Numbered from the stretch's first letter, positions 34,890-44,075 are shown. The stretch is DNA of 53,760 bases from Burkholderiales bacterium (GCA_019509985.1 JAEKLF010000052.1:1-53760); one strand, 5' to 3'. Notes: a model not told the origin generated them from the sequence alone. Numbers and translations: made by a program.

Positions 34890-34912
34890 GCCGCCCTCGG
34901 GCGGCGTTTTTC
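34890..34912 (+). terminator. Intrinsic terminator of the TonB receptor gene
   Basis: CGCCGCCC and GGGCGGCG form an 8-bp stem with a very short loop, followed directly by five T's. It begins 25 bases after the stop. Confidence 0.85.
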
Positions 34913-34926
34913 GTGGCTCGCGCCCA

Positions 34927-35373
34927 TCACGGCGGCGGGATGCGCGTGACGTGGCTGACCACGATGGTCCAGCGGCCCGCGACGCGCACCAGCGTGTCCG
35001 TGAAGCGCACGTCCACGGCGAACGGCTTGCCGCCGGATCGCCCCTTCAACGACGTGATGCCCTGCACGACGGCAGTGTCGCCATAGATGCGCGCCGCCAT
35101 GTCGTGGTTCTCGAAACGCTCGTACTGCGGGTCACCATCCCGCACCTCCTTGATGGCCTGACCCCGGCCCTGAACCTCGGCGTTCGTGCTCACCAGCACG
35201 AACTCGGGCGCGAGCAGGCGCTCCAGTGCCGCCAGGTCGCGCAGTCGAAACGCGTCACAGGCCGCTTGCGTGGCGGCCATGGCTTCCAGCTCCGGCGGCG
35301 AGGCACCCCAGGCAGGGCTGATCGCCAATGCCGCAAGAGCCGCGGCAATCAAAGGGCGGGCACGCGCCGACAT
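34927..35373 (-). CDS. Exported NTF2-like protein (DUF4440 type)
   Basis: A 148-residue protein with a signal peptide ending near 'SPAWGAS' and one NTF2-like (SnoaL/DUF4440) domain: 'ACDAFRLRDLAALERLLAPEF', 'GDTAVVQGITSLKG' and a final 'GRWTIVVSHVTRI'. Members of this fold bind or convert small molecules; this exported one has no obvious catalytic residues. It lies five bases after the stop of the VOC gene on the same strand and is likely co-transcribed with it. Confidence 0.85.
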   Translation of the reverse strand: MSARARPLIAAALAALAISPAWGASPPELEAMAATQAACDAFRLRDLAALERLLAPEFVLVSTNAEVQGRGQAIKEVRDGDPQYERFENHDMAARIYGDTAVVQGITSLKGRSGGKPFAVDVRFTDTLVRVAGRWTIVVSHVTRIPPP

Positions 35374-35378
35374 CGTCC

Positions 35379-35777
35379 TCAGCCCGTCTTGACGCGGTAG
35401 AGCGCGCAGAGCTTGTTGCCGTCCGGGTCGCGCACATAGGCCAGGTGCATCGCACCCAGCGACCCTTCGCGCAGGCCCGGCGGCTCTTCGATGGACTGGC
35501 CGCCATGGGTTACCGCCACATCGTGGAAGGCCTTCACCTGCTCGGCCGACTCGCACTTGAAGCCGATGGTGCCGCCATTGGCATGCATGGCCGGCTCGCC
35601 GTTGATGGGCTGGCTCACGCAGAACGTGCCACCCGCGTTGCGGTAGAACAGCCGCTGGTGGCCCGAGGATGCCTGGTTGCCAAAGCCTTCGGGCGCGCCG
35701 AGGACGGCGAGCACCGCGTCGTAGAAGCGCTTGCTGCGCTCAATGTCGTTGGTACCGACCATCACGTGACTGAACAT
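35379..35777 (-). CDS. VOC family protein (glyoxalase-like)
   Basis: A 132-residue vicinal-oxygen-chelate protein. 'MFSHVMVGTNDIERSKRFYD' opens the fold and 'AYVRDPDGNKLCALYRV' closes it; the metal-binding Glu usual at the end is replaced by Cys in 'NKLCAL'. Substrate unknown. It is not the same subgroup as the VOC protein at 14481. It is cotranscribed with the NTF2-like gene. Confidence 0.88.
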   Translation of the reverse strand: MFSHVMVGTNDIERSKRFYDAVLAVLGAPEGFGNQASSGHQRLFYRNAGGTFCVSQPINGEPAMHANGGTIGFKCESAEQVKAFHDVAVTHGGQSIEEPPGLREGSLGAMHLAYVRDPDGNKLCALYRVKTG

Positions 35778-35828
35778 GGTTGTTGTCTCCTCAAGAAAAC
35801 ATGGAAAGAGGGCCGCTGGGTGCGGCGC

Positions 35829-36080
35829 ATGCCTTCACGCCCGCTGCGCCGCCTGGCCATTCTCATCCTCGCAACGGCACTCGCCGGCTGCGCCGTCACG
35901 CCGCTTGAGGGCTGCTCGGGCGCGCGGGCGGAGCGGCGGTGGTGTTCAACGAGCCAGCCCGGAGGCCGCGCGCGTGCCTGCGCCGTTCAAGTCGATGAAG
36001 CTTTGGCCTTGAGAAAGCCGTTCACGTCCAGCCAGCGCAGGAACACCGGGAACCAGCCGCTGGCGGTGTTGCCGGGGTAG
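35829..36080 (+). pseudogene. Possible small or truncated lipoprotein gene
   Basis: An 83-codon frame begins with a convincing lipoprotein signal: basic start, hydrophobic 'LAILILATALAGC' and lipobox L-A-G-C. After about 35 residues it becomes a low-quality arginine-rich sequence that overlaps the 3' end of the convergent esterase gene. Either this is a tiny lipoprotein or the signal peptide is what remains of a longer gene cut off when the esterase operon arrived. No family can be named. Confidence 0.3.
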
Positions 36081-36910
36081 CCCAGGCCGAAGCCATGGCC
36101 GCCATTCTGGTAGAGGTGGAACTCGACCGGCCGGCCGGCATCGAACCAGGACTTGACCACGCCGAACTGCCCCTTGAACAGGAAGTCGTCGCTCGCGATG
36201 GCGGTGAACATCGGCGGTGCGTCCTTGGGCACGTCGACCGGGCCCATGCCGCCGTAGATCGGCGCGATGAAGGCGAGCTTCATGGTCTTGGAGTTGAGCG
36301 TGCTGTGCATCGTCAGGCCGGCGCCGGCCGAGAAGCCGACCATGCCCAGCCGCTTCGGGTCGACACCCCACTCCTTGGCCCTCGACAGGATCAGCGCGTA
36401 GGCCGCTTCGGCGTCGGCAAGCTGGTTGGCGAGGTCGGGCACCAGCGAGCGCGGGTTGCCGTCGCTCGACCCGGCCGCAGTGAACATTCGGTTCATCGAG
36501 TCCTTGAAGCCGTCAAGCGAGTCCGGCGTCGGCTGCAGCCTGTACTTGAGGACGAAGGCGGCAATGCCCTGGTCGGCCAGCGCCTGGGCCACCTTCCAGC
36601 CCTCGTTGTTGATCGACAGCCAGCGGAAGCCCCCGCCCGGCGCCACCAGCACTGCGGCGCCGTTGCCCTTGCCCGGCGCGGGCAGGAAGGGCGTCAACGT
36701 GGCGGTGGTGACGTTGCGCACCATCGGCTCCCCCCACTGGCGGAACCAGCTCTCGGCGGCCGGCTGCTTGTCGACGCCGCCGGTGCCGAGCGGGATGGCG
36801 CGTGGCTCGGCGGGCGCCTGCAGCGGGTGGATGGTGCCGTCCTGCGCAAGGGCGCACGTGGCAGCGGAGGCCAGCAGCAGAGCCAGCAGGGTGGAGAAAA
36901 GTGAGGACAT
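35987..36910 (-). CDS. Secreted alpha/beta hydrolase (acetyl-esterase type)
   Basis: A 307-residue exported esterase. Signal peptide to 'CALAQD'. The core has 'AVLVAPGGGFRWLS' (oxyanion glycines), the nucleophile in 'GFSAGAGL', Asp in 'ASDDFLF' and His in 'NGGHGFGL'. This is the layout of bacterial acetyl xylan or feruloyl esterase-like hydrolases (dienelactone-hydrolase-like, DUF3089/axe-type). It starts 25 bases after the GH3 gene on the same strand, so it probably removes acetyl or similar groups from the oligosaccharide that the GH3 enzyme cleaves. Confidence 0.87.
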   Translation of the reverse strand: MSSLFSTLLALLLASAATCALAQDGTIHPLQAPAEPRAIPLGTGGVDKQPAAESWFRQWGEPMVRNVTTATLTPFLPAPGKGNGAAVLVAPGGGFRWLSINNEGWKVAQALADQGIAAFVLKYRLQPTPDSLDGFKDSMNRMFTAAGSSDGNPRSLVPDLANQLADAEAAYALILSRAKEWGVDPKRLGMVGFSAGAGLTMHSTLNSKTMKLAFIAPIYGGMGPVDVPKDAPPMFTAIASDDFLFKGQFGVVKSWFDAGRPVEFHLYQNGGHGFGLGYPGNTASGWFPVFLRWLDVNGFLKAKASST

Positions 36911-36935
36911 GGTCGTCGTCCAGCGAGTTGATGGG

Positions 36936-39557
36936 TCAGCGCGGCAGCAGCACCTGGCGCGCCAGAGAGAAGGTCGCACGTTCGACCGGCGCGCCGGTGT
37001 CCGGCTGGCCGCCGCCCACGCTGAGGCCATAGCTGCCGGGCATGACCTGGCGCACGCCGTCGCGGTCCACGAAGCTCAGGTCGCGGGCATCGAGCCGGTA
37101 GCTCAGCTCGCGCCGTTCGCCCGCCTTCAGGTGCAGGCGCTGGAAGCCGCGCAGCGCCAGGCGTGGCCCGCCCTCGAAGCGCGGTGGTGCCAGGTAGAGC
37201 TGGGCGACCTCGTCGCCATCGCGCGTGCTGGTGTTGGTGATGGCCGTGCGCACCACCAGGCCCACGTCCTTGCCGTCATCCTGCACCTCGACCCTGGGTG
37301 CCTCGTAGCGAAAGCTCGAGTAGCTCAGGCCATGGCCGAACGGGTAGACCACCGGCTTGTCGAAGAAGCGATAGGTGCGGCCGGCCATGCGGTAGTCGTC
37401 GAAGGGCGGCAGATCGGCCGCACTGCGGTAGAAGGTCACCGGCAGCCGCCCGCCCGGGTTGGCCGCGCCGCTGAGCACCTGGGCGATGGCCTGGCCGCCG
37501 CCCTCGCCCGGATACCAGGCCTGCAGCACGGCCGCCGCATTCGCCTTCGCCCAGGACAGGTCGATGGCACTGCCGCTCAGGTTCACCACCACGACCGGCT
37601 TGCCCAGCTGCGCGGCGGCCTGCAGGTAGGCGCTCTGGTCGGCCGGCAGATCGAGCTTGGTGCGGTCGCCGCCGGCAAAGCCGTCGATCTTGACCGGCAT
37701 CTCCTCGCCTTCGAGGTCCGAGGTCAGGCCGACGACGGCGACGACGACGTCGGCCTCCTTCACGCCGGCCCGCAGGTCCGCCAACGGCTGGCGTGACACC
37801 CGCTTCCAGATGAATGCAGGCTGGGCGCCCGAGCCCGGCTCGTTCTCGAACTGCAGCCCGTAGCGTTCACCCTTCTTGAGATCCACCTGCGTGAGGGCGA
37901 TCGGCTCGGCCCACTGCGTGGGCCGCTTGGCCAGCACCACCTCGCGCCCGGCGATGCGCACCTGCCCCTTGATGCCGCCCACGCCCAGCCGGTAGCTGCC
38001 GGTCTCGGGCGCGACAAAGAAGCCCGTCCAGACGACGCGCGTCACCTCGCCGGCCTCGGCAAAGTCCCTTGCGCGCGACTCCAGCTGCGTCACTCCGTGG
38101 CTGGCAAAGGCCTTGGCCTGGAAGCGGCGCTGGCCCGCGGCCTTGGGCGAGCCGGGCTGCAGGTTGAAGTAGCTGGCCTGCAGGCCCGGGCTGCCGTCGG
38201 GCGCTACGAAGGCGCTGGCGGGCACCGGGTCGCCATCCGTGATCGACGGGCCGAACGGCACGAGGGTGACCGCCGCACCGGCGAACTGCTGGCGCAGGGC
38301 TTCAGCGACCGTCTGCGTCGGCCCGGTCTGGGTCGACGAGTAGTTGCCTCGCATCACGCGGCGCGCATCCGCCAGCGGGCCGACGACCGCAATGCGGGTC
38401 GCCGCGTTCAGCGGCAGCGTGCCGTCGTTCTTCAGCAGCACCAGGCTCTCGACGGCGGCGCGCAGCGCCAGCGCGCGGTGCTCGGGCGAATTGATCGTCT
38501 CGCCCGCGGGGAAGCTGCGCGCGGCCACGCCCGGCAGGTCACCGTTGCGCAGCCGCGCGGAGAACAGGCGCACCAGCGCGTTGTCGAGGTCCGCCTCGCG
38601 GATGTAGCCGCGCTGGACGGCCTGCTTGTAACGGTCGCCCAGGCCCGGCGTGTTGAACAGCGCGGCCACGTTGCACTCGTTGTCCACGCCCGCCTTGATG
38701 GCGGCCGCGGCGCCGGCGGCAGGGTCGACGGCGTATTTGTGATGGGCGCTGATGTCGACGACCGCATCGCAGTCCGACACCACGTAGCCGTTGAACTTCC
38801 AGTCCTGGCGCAGCGTCTTCACCAGCAGGCTCTGGCTCGCGCAGGCTGGTTCGCCGTTGACGCGGTTGTAGGCGCACATGATGGAGCCGGCCTGCGCATC
38901 GACGATGGCCGCGCGGAAGGCCGGCAGGTAGGTGTCCTCCAGGTCCTGCGCCGAGACCCACACGTCCGCCGAGTGGCGCGTGGACTCGGGGCCGCTGTGC
39001 ACGGCGAAGTGCTTGGGGCTGGCGATGACCTGGGGCAGTGCGGCGTCCGGCCCCTGCATGCCGCGCACGAAGGCCTTGGCCAGCGTGCCGGTCAGGAAGG
39101 GGTCTTCACCGTAGGTTTCCTGGCCGCGGCCCCAGCGCGGGTCGCGAAAGATGTTGATGTTGGGCGACCAGGTGTCCAGCGAGCCGCCGATGCGGTTCAC
39201 GATGGGCTTGCCGCGGCCCAGCGCGTAGACGGCCTGCACCTCGGTGCTGATGCGGGTTGCCACGTCCTGCATCAGGTGATCGTCGAAGCTCGCGGCCAGC
39301 CCGACGGGCTGCGGGAAGTTGGTCGTCGCGCCCGGGCCGAACGCGCCGTGCAGCGACTCCGTCCACCAGTTGTAGGCCGGGATGTTCAAGCGCGGGATGG
39401 CCGGCGCGCCGTTGAGCAGTTGCTCCGCCTTCTCGTCGAGGGTCAGCTTGGCGACGATCTGGCGGGCCTGGGCGTCGGCATCCGTCTGCGGGCTGGCGAC
39501 ACTCGGGCCGCAGAGGGCCAGGCCCCAGGCGAGGCAGGTGATGGAAAGGGTCTTCAA
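36936..39557 (-). CDS. Glycoside hydrolase family 3 protein with PA14 insert (beta-xylosidase/glucosidase)
   Basis: An 873-residue secreted enzyme starting at TTG (39557). Signal peptide to 'GPSVASPQ'. The GH3 barrel (about 50-330) has 'ASPKHFAVHSGPE' and the nucleophile Asp262 in 'VVSDCDAV', the cysteine variant typical of xylosidase-like GH3 members. The second GH3 domain is interrupted by a PA14 carbohydrate-binding insert (about 450-600; 'GLQASYFNLQ', 'VWTGFFVAPETGSYRL'). A fibronectin-III-like domain ends it ('LRGFQRLHLKAGE'). With the esterase it forms an operon for plant hemicellulose oligosaccharides; a xyl-box-like site lies 36 bases upstream. Confidence 0.94.
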   Translation of the reverse strand: MKTLSITCLAWGLALCGPSVASPQTDADAQARQIVAKLTLDEKAEQLLNGAPAIPRLNIPAYNWWTESLHGAFGPGATTNFPQPVGLAASFDDHLMQDVATRISTEVQAVYALGRGKPIVNRIGGSLDTWSPNINIFRDPRWGRGQETYGEDPFLTGTLAKAFVRGMQGPDAALPQVIASPKHFAVHSGPESTRHSADVWVSAQDLEDTYLPAFRAAIVDAQAGSIMCAYNRVNGEPACASQSLLVKTLRQDWKFNGYVVSDCDAVVDISAHHKYAVDPAAGAAAAIKAGVDNECNVAALFNTPGLGDRYKQAVQRGYIREADLDNALVRLFSARLRNGDLPGVAARSFPAGETINSPEHRALALRAAVESLVLLKNDGTLPLNAATRIAVVGPLADARRVMRGNYSSTQTGPTQTVAEALRQQFAGAAVTLVPFGPSITDGDPVPASAFVAPDGSPGLQASYFNLQPGSPKAAGQRRFQAKAFASHGVTQLESRARDFAEAGEVTRVVWTGFFVAPETGSYRLGVGGIKGQVRIAGREVVLAKRPTQWAEPIALTQVDLKKGERYGLQFENEPGSGAQPAFIWKRVSRQPLADLRAGVKEADVVVAVVGLTSDLEGEEMPVKIDGFAGGDRTKLDLPADQSAYLQAAAQLGKPVVVVNLSGSAIDLSWAKANAAAVLQAWYPGEGGGQAIAQVLSGAANPGGRLPVTFYRSAADLPPFDDYRMAGRTYRFFDKPVVYPFGHGLSYSSFRYEAPRVEVQDDGKDVGLVVRTAITNTSTRDGDEVAQLYLAPPRFEGGPRLALRGFQRLHLKAGERRELSYRLDARDLSFVDRDGVRQVMPGSYGLSVGGGQPDTGAPVERATFSLARQVLLPR

Positions 39558-39592
39558 CGGCGTCTCCGTTTTTGTCGTTGCGCCGGATTGTG

Positions 39593-39606
39593 TGGTAGCG
39601 CAATCA
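39593..39606 (-). promoter_or_regulatory. xyl-box-like operator upstream of the GH3-esterase operon
   Basis: TGGTAGCGCAATCA matches the Xanthomonas xyl-box TGGTAGCGCTAACA at 12 of 14 positions (consensus from memory) and has the imperfect dyad of a LacI-family operator. It lies 36-49 bases before the GH3 TTG start, where a repressor would block transcription. Confidence 0.5.
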
Positions 39607-39750
39607 ATGCGACACCTGTTTTTCCCTGATTGACGTTACGGATATCCCTAGACCGTTAAGTCGAATCCTCTATGAGAACTCGCCCATGTTCTGGTCGATG
39701 AATTCGACGATGTGACCGATACCAGAATCGTTATCTAGGCGACTCGGGTG

Positions 39751-41193
39751 TCACGCTGCGGCCGAGCGCCGAGCCAGCCGCATCGACAAGCCAACCGGGC
39801 CCATGGCCAACTGCAGCAACTCGCGTGGCGCCTGGCCGTCGGGCGTGTCGACCGCGGTGATGTCGAAGTGCCGCAGCAGCACGGCCATGGCCAGCTTGAT
39901 CTCCATCAGCGCCAGGTAGCGCCCCGGGCAGATGCGCGGCCCGGCGCCGAAGGGCATGGACAGGCGCTTGGCCGCGCCGGCCTGCTTGGCGTCCGCCAGC
40001 CAGCGCGCGGGGTCGAAGACGGCGGCGTCGGTCAGGTGGCGCTCGCTGGTGGCATCGCGCCGCATCACGGCCATGACGATCATGCCCTGACGAAGCTCGA
40101 CATCACCCACGCGCGTGTCGTGCATGGCCTGCATGACGTTGATGGGCGCCACCGGGCGCAGCCGCATCGTCTCGTGCGCGCAGGCCTCGACGAAGTCCAG
40201 CGCGCCGAGTTGCTCCAGGGTCGGCAGCGCGGCGTCGCCGAGCACGCGGCGAACTTCGTCGCGCGCCTGCGCCAGCACGTCGGGGTGCTGCCACAGCAGC
40301 CAGATCATCCAGGCCAGTGTGTTGGCCGTGGTGTCCTCGCCGGCCAGCAGCATCGTCAGCACATTGCCGGCCACCTGCTCGTCGTCGATGCCGCTGCCGG
40401 GCTCATCCGCGGCCACGAGCATGCCCTCCAGCAGATTGCCGGGCTGCTCGCGCAGCGTCGGATTGGCCGCCATCCGCGCCCGCGCCTTGGCGATGAAGCC
40501 GTGCACGGCCAGGTTCACCTCGGCCACGCTGTGCGTGAGGGCGCGGTCCTCGGCCGAGGGCCACCAGCGCCACAGCGGCAGCGGCGCGAAGATGCGCTTG
40601 AACAGCATCGGGAAGATGCGGTTCAGGTGCTGCTGGATGACGTCCTCGTCGGACTGCAGCGTGTTGACGTCCTCGCCGAAGGCCAGGCCCGCCACCGCGT
40701 CCACCGTGAAGCGCATCAGGTCGGACTGAAGCTCGATGCGCCGGTCCTCGCGGGCGGCGACCTGCCAGCGCCCGACGAGGCGCTCGGCCACGCGCAGCAA
40801 GGAGGGGTAGTAGCGCTTCACATGCACCGGGTCCAGCCCGGCCATCACCATGCGACGCTGGCGCTTCCAGGCCTCGCCGTTGGACCCGAACAGGCCCGCG
40901 TTCAGCCCCATCTCACGGCCCACATCCTCCAGCCGCTGCGTGCGCCTGAAGCCGTCCGGCCGGTCGCGCAGCGCCGTGCTGATCAGCTCGTGGTCACCGA
41001 CGACGACGAGGCGGCGCTTGCCGAGGCGGAGCTTGAAGATGGGCCCGAATTCCTCGCACCAGTTCTCCACCTGCTGATGCACCCGCGTCGAGTCGATCTG
41101 CAGCAGATTGCCGAACACCGGCACGCCGCGCGGGCCAGGAAGGTCGTCGAACTGGCGCAGCGCGCTGGCGGCAGGGACGGCGTTGATGTCCAT
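39751..41193 (-). CDS. Cytochrome P450
   Basis: A 480-residue haem-thiolate monooxygenase without a membrane anchor. The proline-rich start 'LPGPRGVPVFGN', the I-helix 'AGEDTT', the K-helix E-x-x-R in 'HETMRLRP' and the haem loop 'FGAGPRICPGR' with Cys422 are all present. It is longer than most bacterial P450s and resembles the CYP102/CYP4-like group that often hydroxylates fatty or hydrophobic substrates. No redox partner gene is adjacent. The ATG at 41193 is preferred over the TTG just upstream. Confidence 0.95.
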   Translation of the reverse strand: MDINAVPAASALRQFDDLPGPRGVPVFGNLLQIDSTRVHQQVENWCEEFGPIFKLRLGKRRLVVVGDHELISTALRDRPDGFRRTQRLEDVGREMGLNAGLFGSNGEAWKRQRRMVMAGLDPVHVKRYYPSLLRVAERLVGRWQVAAREDRRIELQSDLMRFTVDAVAGLAFGEDVNTLQSDEDVIQQHLNRIFPMLFKRIFAPLPLWRWWPSAEDRALTHSVAEVNLAVHGFIAKARARMAANPTLREQPGNLLEGMLVAADEPGSGIDDEQVAGNVLTMLLAGEDTTANTLAWMIWLLWQHPDVLAQARDEVRRVLGDAALPTLEQLGALDFVEACAHETMRLRPVAPINVMQAMHDTRVGDVELRQGMIVMAVMRRDATSERHLTDAAVFDPARWLADAKQAGAAKRLSMPFGAGPRICPGRYLALMEIKLAMAVLLRHFDITAVDTPDGQAPRELLQLAMGPVGLSMRLARRSAAA

Positions 41194-41281
41194 CAACCGA
41201 GTCTAGGAGTCCACGATGCAGAGCGCGCTGTTCATTTTGAGGATGCCGGGAGACGCCGCATCCCGGATCTTTACCCAACGA

Positions 41282-42688
41282 TCAAGCCGCAAAGATCTTC
41301 CCCGGATTCAGGATCCCCAGCGGATCCATCGCCGCCTTCACCGCCCGCATCAACCCCACCGCCTCCTCGCCCGTCTCGTCGAGCAGAAAGCCCTGCTTGT
41401 GCAGCCCGATCCCATGCTCGCCCGTGCAGGTGCCCTCCAGCGCAATCGCCCGCGCCACCATCTGCGCGCTCAGGCGCTCGGCGGTCGCCAGCTCTTCCGG
41501 CAGCGCCGGGTCCAGTAGATAGGCCATATGGAAGTTGCCGTCGCCCACGTGGCCGACGATGAAGTAGGGCAGGCCGGCGGCCTCGACCTCGGCGATGCTG
41601 GCGTTGATGTTCTCGGCCAGGCGCGAGATGGGCACGCAGGTGTCCGTCGTCACTGCGCGGCAACCGGGGCGCATCTGCAGGCCGGACAGATAGGCGTGGT
41701 GACGCGCCGTCCACAGCCGGGTGCGGGCCTCAGGCGTGGTGGCCCACTCAAACGCCTCGCCGCCATGGTCGGCCGCCACCTCCTGCACCGTCGCCGCCTG
41801 CTCGGCCACGCCGGCCTCGCTGCCATGGAACTCCATCAGCAGCATGGGCGCTTCCTTCAGGCCCAGCTTGTCGTGCGCGTTGACAGCCTTGACGGCGTTG
41901 GCGTCCAGCAGCTCGCAGCGCGCGATGGGCACGCCGATCTGGATGATCTGCATGGCCGTGCGCACGGCCGCATCGATGCTGGGGAAGAAACAGACGGCCG
42001 CCGACACGGCCTCGGGCAGCGGGTGGACCTTGACCGTCAACTCGGTGATGACGCCCAGCGTGCCTTCGCTGCCGATGATGAGGCGCGTCAGGTCGTAACC
42101 GGCGCTGCTCTTCTTCGCGCGTGAGCCGGTGCGGATGACCTCGCCGCTGGCGGCGACGAAGCGCAGCGCCAGCACGTTCTCGCGCATCGTGCCGTAGCGC
42201 ACCGCGTTTGTGCCGCTGGCCCGGGTGGCCGCCATGCCGCCCAGGCTCGCGTCCGCGCCGGGGTCGATGGGGAAGAACAGCCCCTCATGCTTGAGCGCCT
42301 CATTCAGCGCCTTGCGCGTGACACCGGGCTGCACGGTCACCGTGAGATCCTCGGCATCGATGCGCAGGATGCGGTTCATGCGCGACACGTCCAGGCTGAC
42401 GCCGCCGCGCACGGCCAGCAGGTGGCCTTCGAGCGAAGAGCCCGCGCCGTAGGGAATGACCGGCACCCGATGCGCGTCGCAAAGTGCCACGACGCGCGCG
42501 ACCTCGGCCTCGCTGTCGGCGAAGACGACGGCCTGCGGCGGCGGCACGTCGAAAACGGACTCGTCGCGGCCATGCTGCTCGCGCACGGCCAGTGCGGTCG
42601 AGCAGCGCTCGCCGAACTCGGCAAGCAGGGCGTCCAGCAGCACGGCCGGCAACGGCGGAGCGGGGGAGAAGGTTTCGGGCGCGTTCAT
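41282..42688 (-). CDS. FAD-linked oxidase, GlcD/D-lactate dehydrogenase type
   Basis: A 468-residue flavoprotein of the vanillyl-alcohol-oxidase fold. The FAD-binding motif 'VIPYGAGSSLEGH' (about 76-88), 'DPGADASLGGMAATRASGTN' and the C-terminal 'GTCTGEHGIGLHKQGFL' are diagnostic of glycolate/D-lactate dehydrogenases. It oxidises a 2-hydroxy acid to the 2-keto acid and passes electrons to quinone or cytochrome c. No GlcE or GlcF genes are next to it, so a single-subunit D-lactate dehydrogenase role is more likely. Confidence 0.9.
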   Translation of the reverse strand: MNAPETFSPAPPLPAVLLDALLAEFGERCSTALAVREQHGRDESVFDVPPPQAVVFADSEAEVARVVALCDAHRVPVIPYGAGSSLEGHLLAVRGGVSLDVSRMNRILRIDAEDLTVTVQPGVTRKALNEALKHEGLFFPIDPGADASLGGMAATRASGTNAVRYGTMRENVLALRFVAASGEVIRTGSRAKKSSAGYDLTRLIIGSEGTLGVITELTVKVHPLPEAVSAAVCFFPSIDAAVRTAMQIIQIGVPIARCELLDANAVKAVNAHDKLGLKEAPMLLMEFHGSEAGVAEQAATVQEVAADHGGEAFEWATTPEARTRLWTARHHAYLSGLQMRPGCRAVTTDTCVPISRLAENINASIAEVEAAGLPYFIVGHVGDGNFHMAYLLDPALPEELATAERLSAQMVARAIALEGTCTGEHGIGLHKQGFLLDETGEEAVGLMRAVKAAMDPLGILNPGKIFAA

Positions 42689-42773
42689 GGGCGGCTCCAG
42701 TCGACGCAAGATTGTGTTGCAGTGGCCGCGCCGCAGTGACAGCATGGCCCCTCAGCGAAATCGGGAGATCTGC

Positions 42774-43001
42774 ATGGACCCCACCCTGACCTGGCTGCTG
42801 CTCATCGCGGCCGCCGTTCTCATCGTTGCCGGCGCGGTGCGCTTCGACCTGCTGGCCGCGCGCTGGCAGGACTTCTTCGGCGGCCCGCCGCCCGAGCACG
42901 ACGCGCCACCCGCGCCGCGCTGGACGCCGGTCGACGGCTTCAAGCCGCATGACGCGCCAGTCCACAAGCCGGCGTTCCACCGCAGCGGCCGCCGACATTG
43001 A
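42774..43001 (+). CDS. Small single-span membrane protein
   Basis: A 75-residue protein with one N-terminal membrane helix (residues 6-22, 'LTWLLLIAAAVLIVAGA') and a proline-rich polar tail. No family recognised. It lies 34 bases before the adenosyltransferase gene and on the same strand, so it may be its operon partner. Coding potential rests on the plausible membrane helix and position. Confidence 0.55.
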   Translation: MDPTLTWLLLIAAAVLIVAGAVRFDLLAARWQDFFGGPPPEHDAPPAPRWTPVDGFKPHDAPVHKPAFHRSGRRH

Positions 43002-43035
43002 CGAGAATGGCGGTTTCGCACTGCTGCTGACCGCC

Positions 43036-43620
43036 ATGGGCAATCGACTCTCACAAATCGCCACCCGCACCGGCGATGACGGCACCACCGGCCTCTCCGA
43101 CGGCAGCCGCGTGCCCAAGGACCACCTGCGCGTGCAGGCCATGGGCGACGTCGACGAGCTGAACTCCAACCTCGGCGTGCTGCTCGCCGAGCCGCTGCCC
43201 GACGACATCCGCGAGCTCATCGTCATCGTCCAGCACGAGCTGTTCAACCTCGGCGGCGAGCTGTCCTGGCCGGGCGGCGAGCTCATCAAGGACGCCGCCG
43301 TGCTGCGCCTGGACGAGGCGCTGGCCCACTACAACGAGCACCTGCCGCGGCTCAAGGAATTCATCCTGCCGGCCGGCACGCGCAGCGCGGCCATCGCCCA
43401 TGTCTGCCGCACGATTGCCCGTCGCGCCGAGCGCGCCGTGATCGCCGTGGCCGCCAGCGAGGCCGTGCGCGCGGCGCCACGCCAGTACCTGAACCGCCTG
43501 TCCGACCTGCTCTTCGTGCTGGCCCGCGAGCTGAACCGCGCCAACCTCGACGGGCTGGGCGGGGACGACGTCTACTGGCAGAGCGAACGCATGAAGCGGC
43601 TGGACGCGGCCGATCACTGA
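43036..43620 (+). CDS. Cob(I)yrinic acid a,c-diamide adenosyltransferase, PduO type
   Basis: A 194-residue ATP:cob(I)alamin adenosyltransferase that makes coenzyme B12. The N-terminal ATP-binding loop 'TRTGDDGTTGLSDG' (about 10-23), 'MGDVDELNSNLG', and 'RTIARRAERAV' with 'YLNRLSDLLFVLARELN' match the PduO/EutT-like trimeric family. Length is typical (about 190). It is a stand-alone copy with no cobalamin synthesis genes nearby. Confidence 0.94.
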   Translation: MGNRLSQIATRTGDDGTTGLSDGSRVPKDHLRVQAMGDVDELNSNLGVLLAEPLPDDIRELIVIVQHELFNLGGELSWPGGELIKDAAVLRLDEALAHYNEHLPRLKEFILPAGTRSAAIAHVCRTIARRAERAVIAVAASEAVRAAPRQYLNRLSDLLFVLARELNRANLDGLGGDDVYWQSERMKRLDAADH

Positions 43621-43637
43621 ACCCACGAGGCCCTCCC

Positions 43638-44075
43638 ATGAACATCACCGGCCAATGCCATTGCGGCGCCATCCGTTTCACGGCGACAGCCCAACCCGAG
43701 AGGGTCTTCGTCTGCCACTGTGCCGATTGCCAGGTCATTTCCGGCGCGCCGTTCCGTGCCGTGTTGCCCGTTCCCGTGGATCAGGTCGAACTGCAGGGTG
43801 TACCGAAGCAGTACGTAAAGATCGCCGCCACCGGCAACCGGCGCGTGCAGGCCTTTTGTGCAGACTGCGGCACGCAGTTGTTTGCCACGGAGGCGGACAC
43901 GCCCAAGACCTTGAACATCCGCCTGGGCTGCATCAACGAACGCGCCCAGCTCAAGCCCGTGCTGCAAGTCTGGCGGGACTCGGCCATGCCCTGGCTGCAC
44001 GAGCTGGACGACGTTCCGGCCCACAGGCAAGGCCGCGACAGCCCGCTCGCCGGCAACCCCTCGACGCCCTGCTGA
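43638..44075 (+). CDS. GFA family protein (glutathione-dependent formaldehyde-activating fold)
   Basis: A 145-residue zinc protein. Cysteine pairs are seen in 'GQCHCGAIRF', 'CHCADCQV' and 'FCADCGTQLF', the pattern that binds two zinc ions in the GFA/Mss4-like fold. Some members condense formaldehyde with glutathione, but most stand-alone ones have unknown substrates. It starts 17 bases after the adenosyltransferase stop and may share its transcript. Confidence 0.9.
   Translation: MNITGQCHCGAIRFTATAQPERVFVCHCADCQVISGAPFRAVLPVPVDQVELQGVPKQYVKIAATGNRRVQAFCADCGTQLFATEADTPKTLNIRLGCINERAQLKPVLQVWRDSAMPWLHELDDVPAHRQGRDSPLAGNPSTPC

Noticed and set aside
35761..35776. ATCACGTGACTG considered as a fourth parS site
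   Set aside because: It shares only the CACGTG centre; the flanking TTT/AAA arms of parS are missing.
39748..41562. 604-codon plus-strand frame opposite the P450 gene
   Set aside because: Antisense shadow; the P450 on the other strand has all family motifs.
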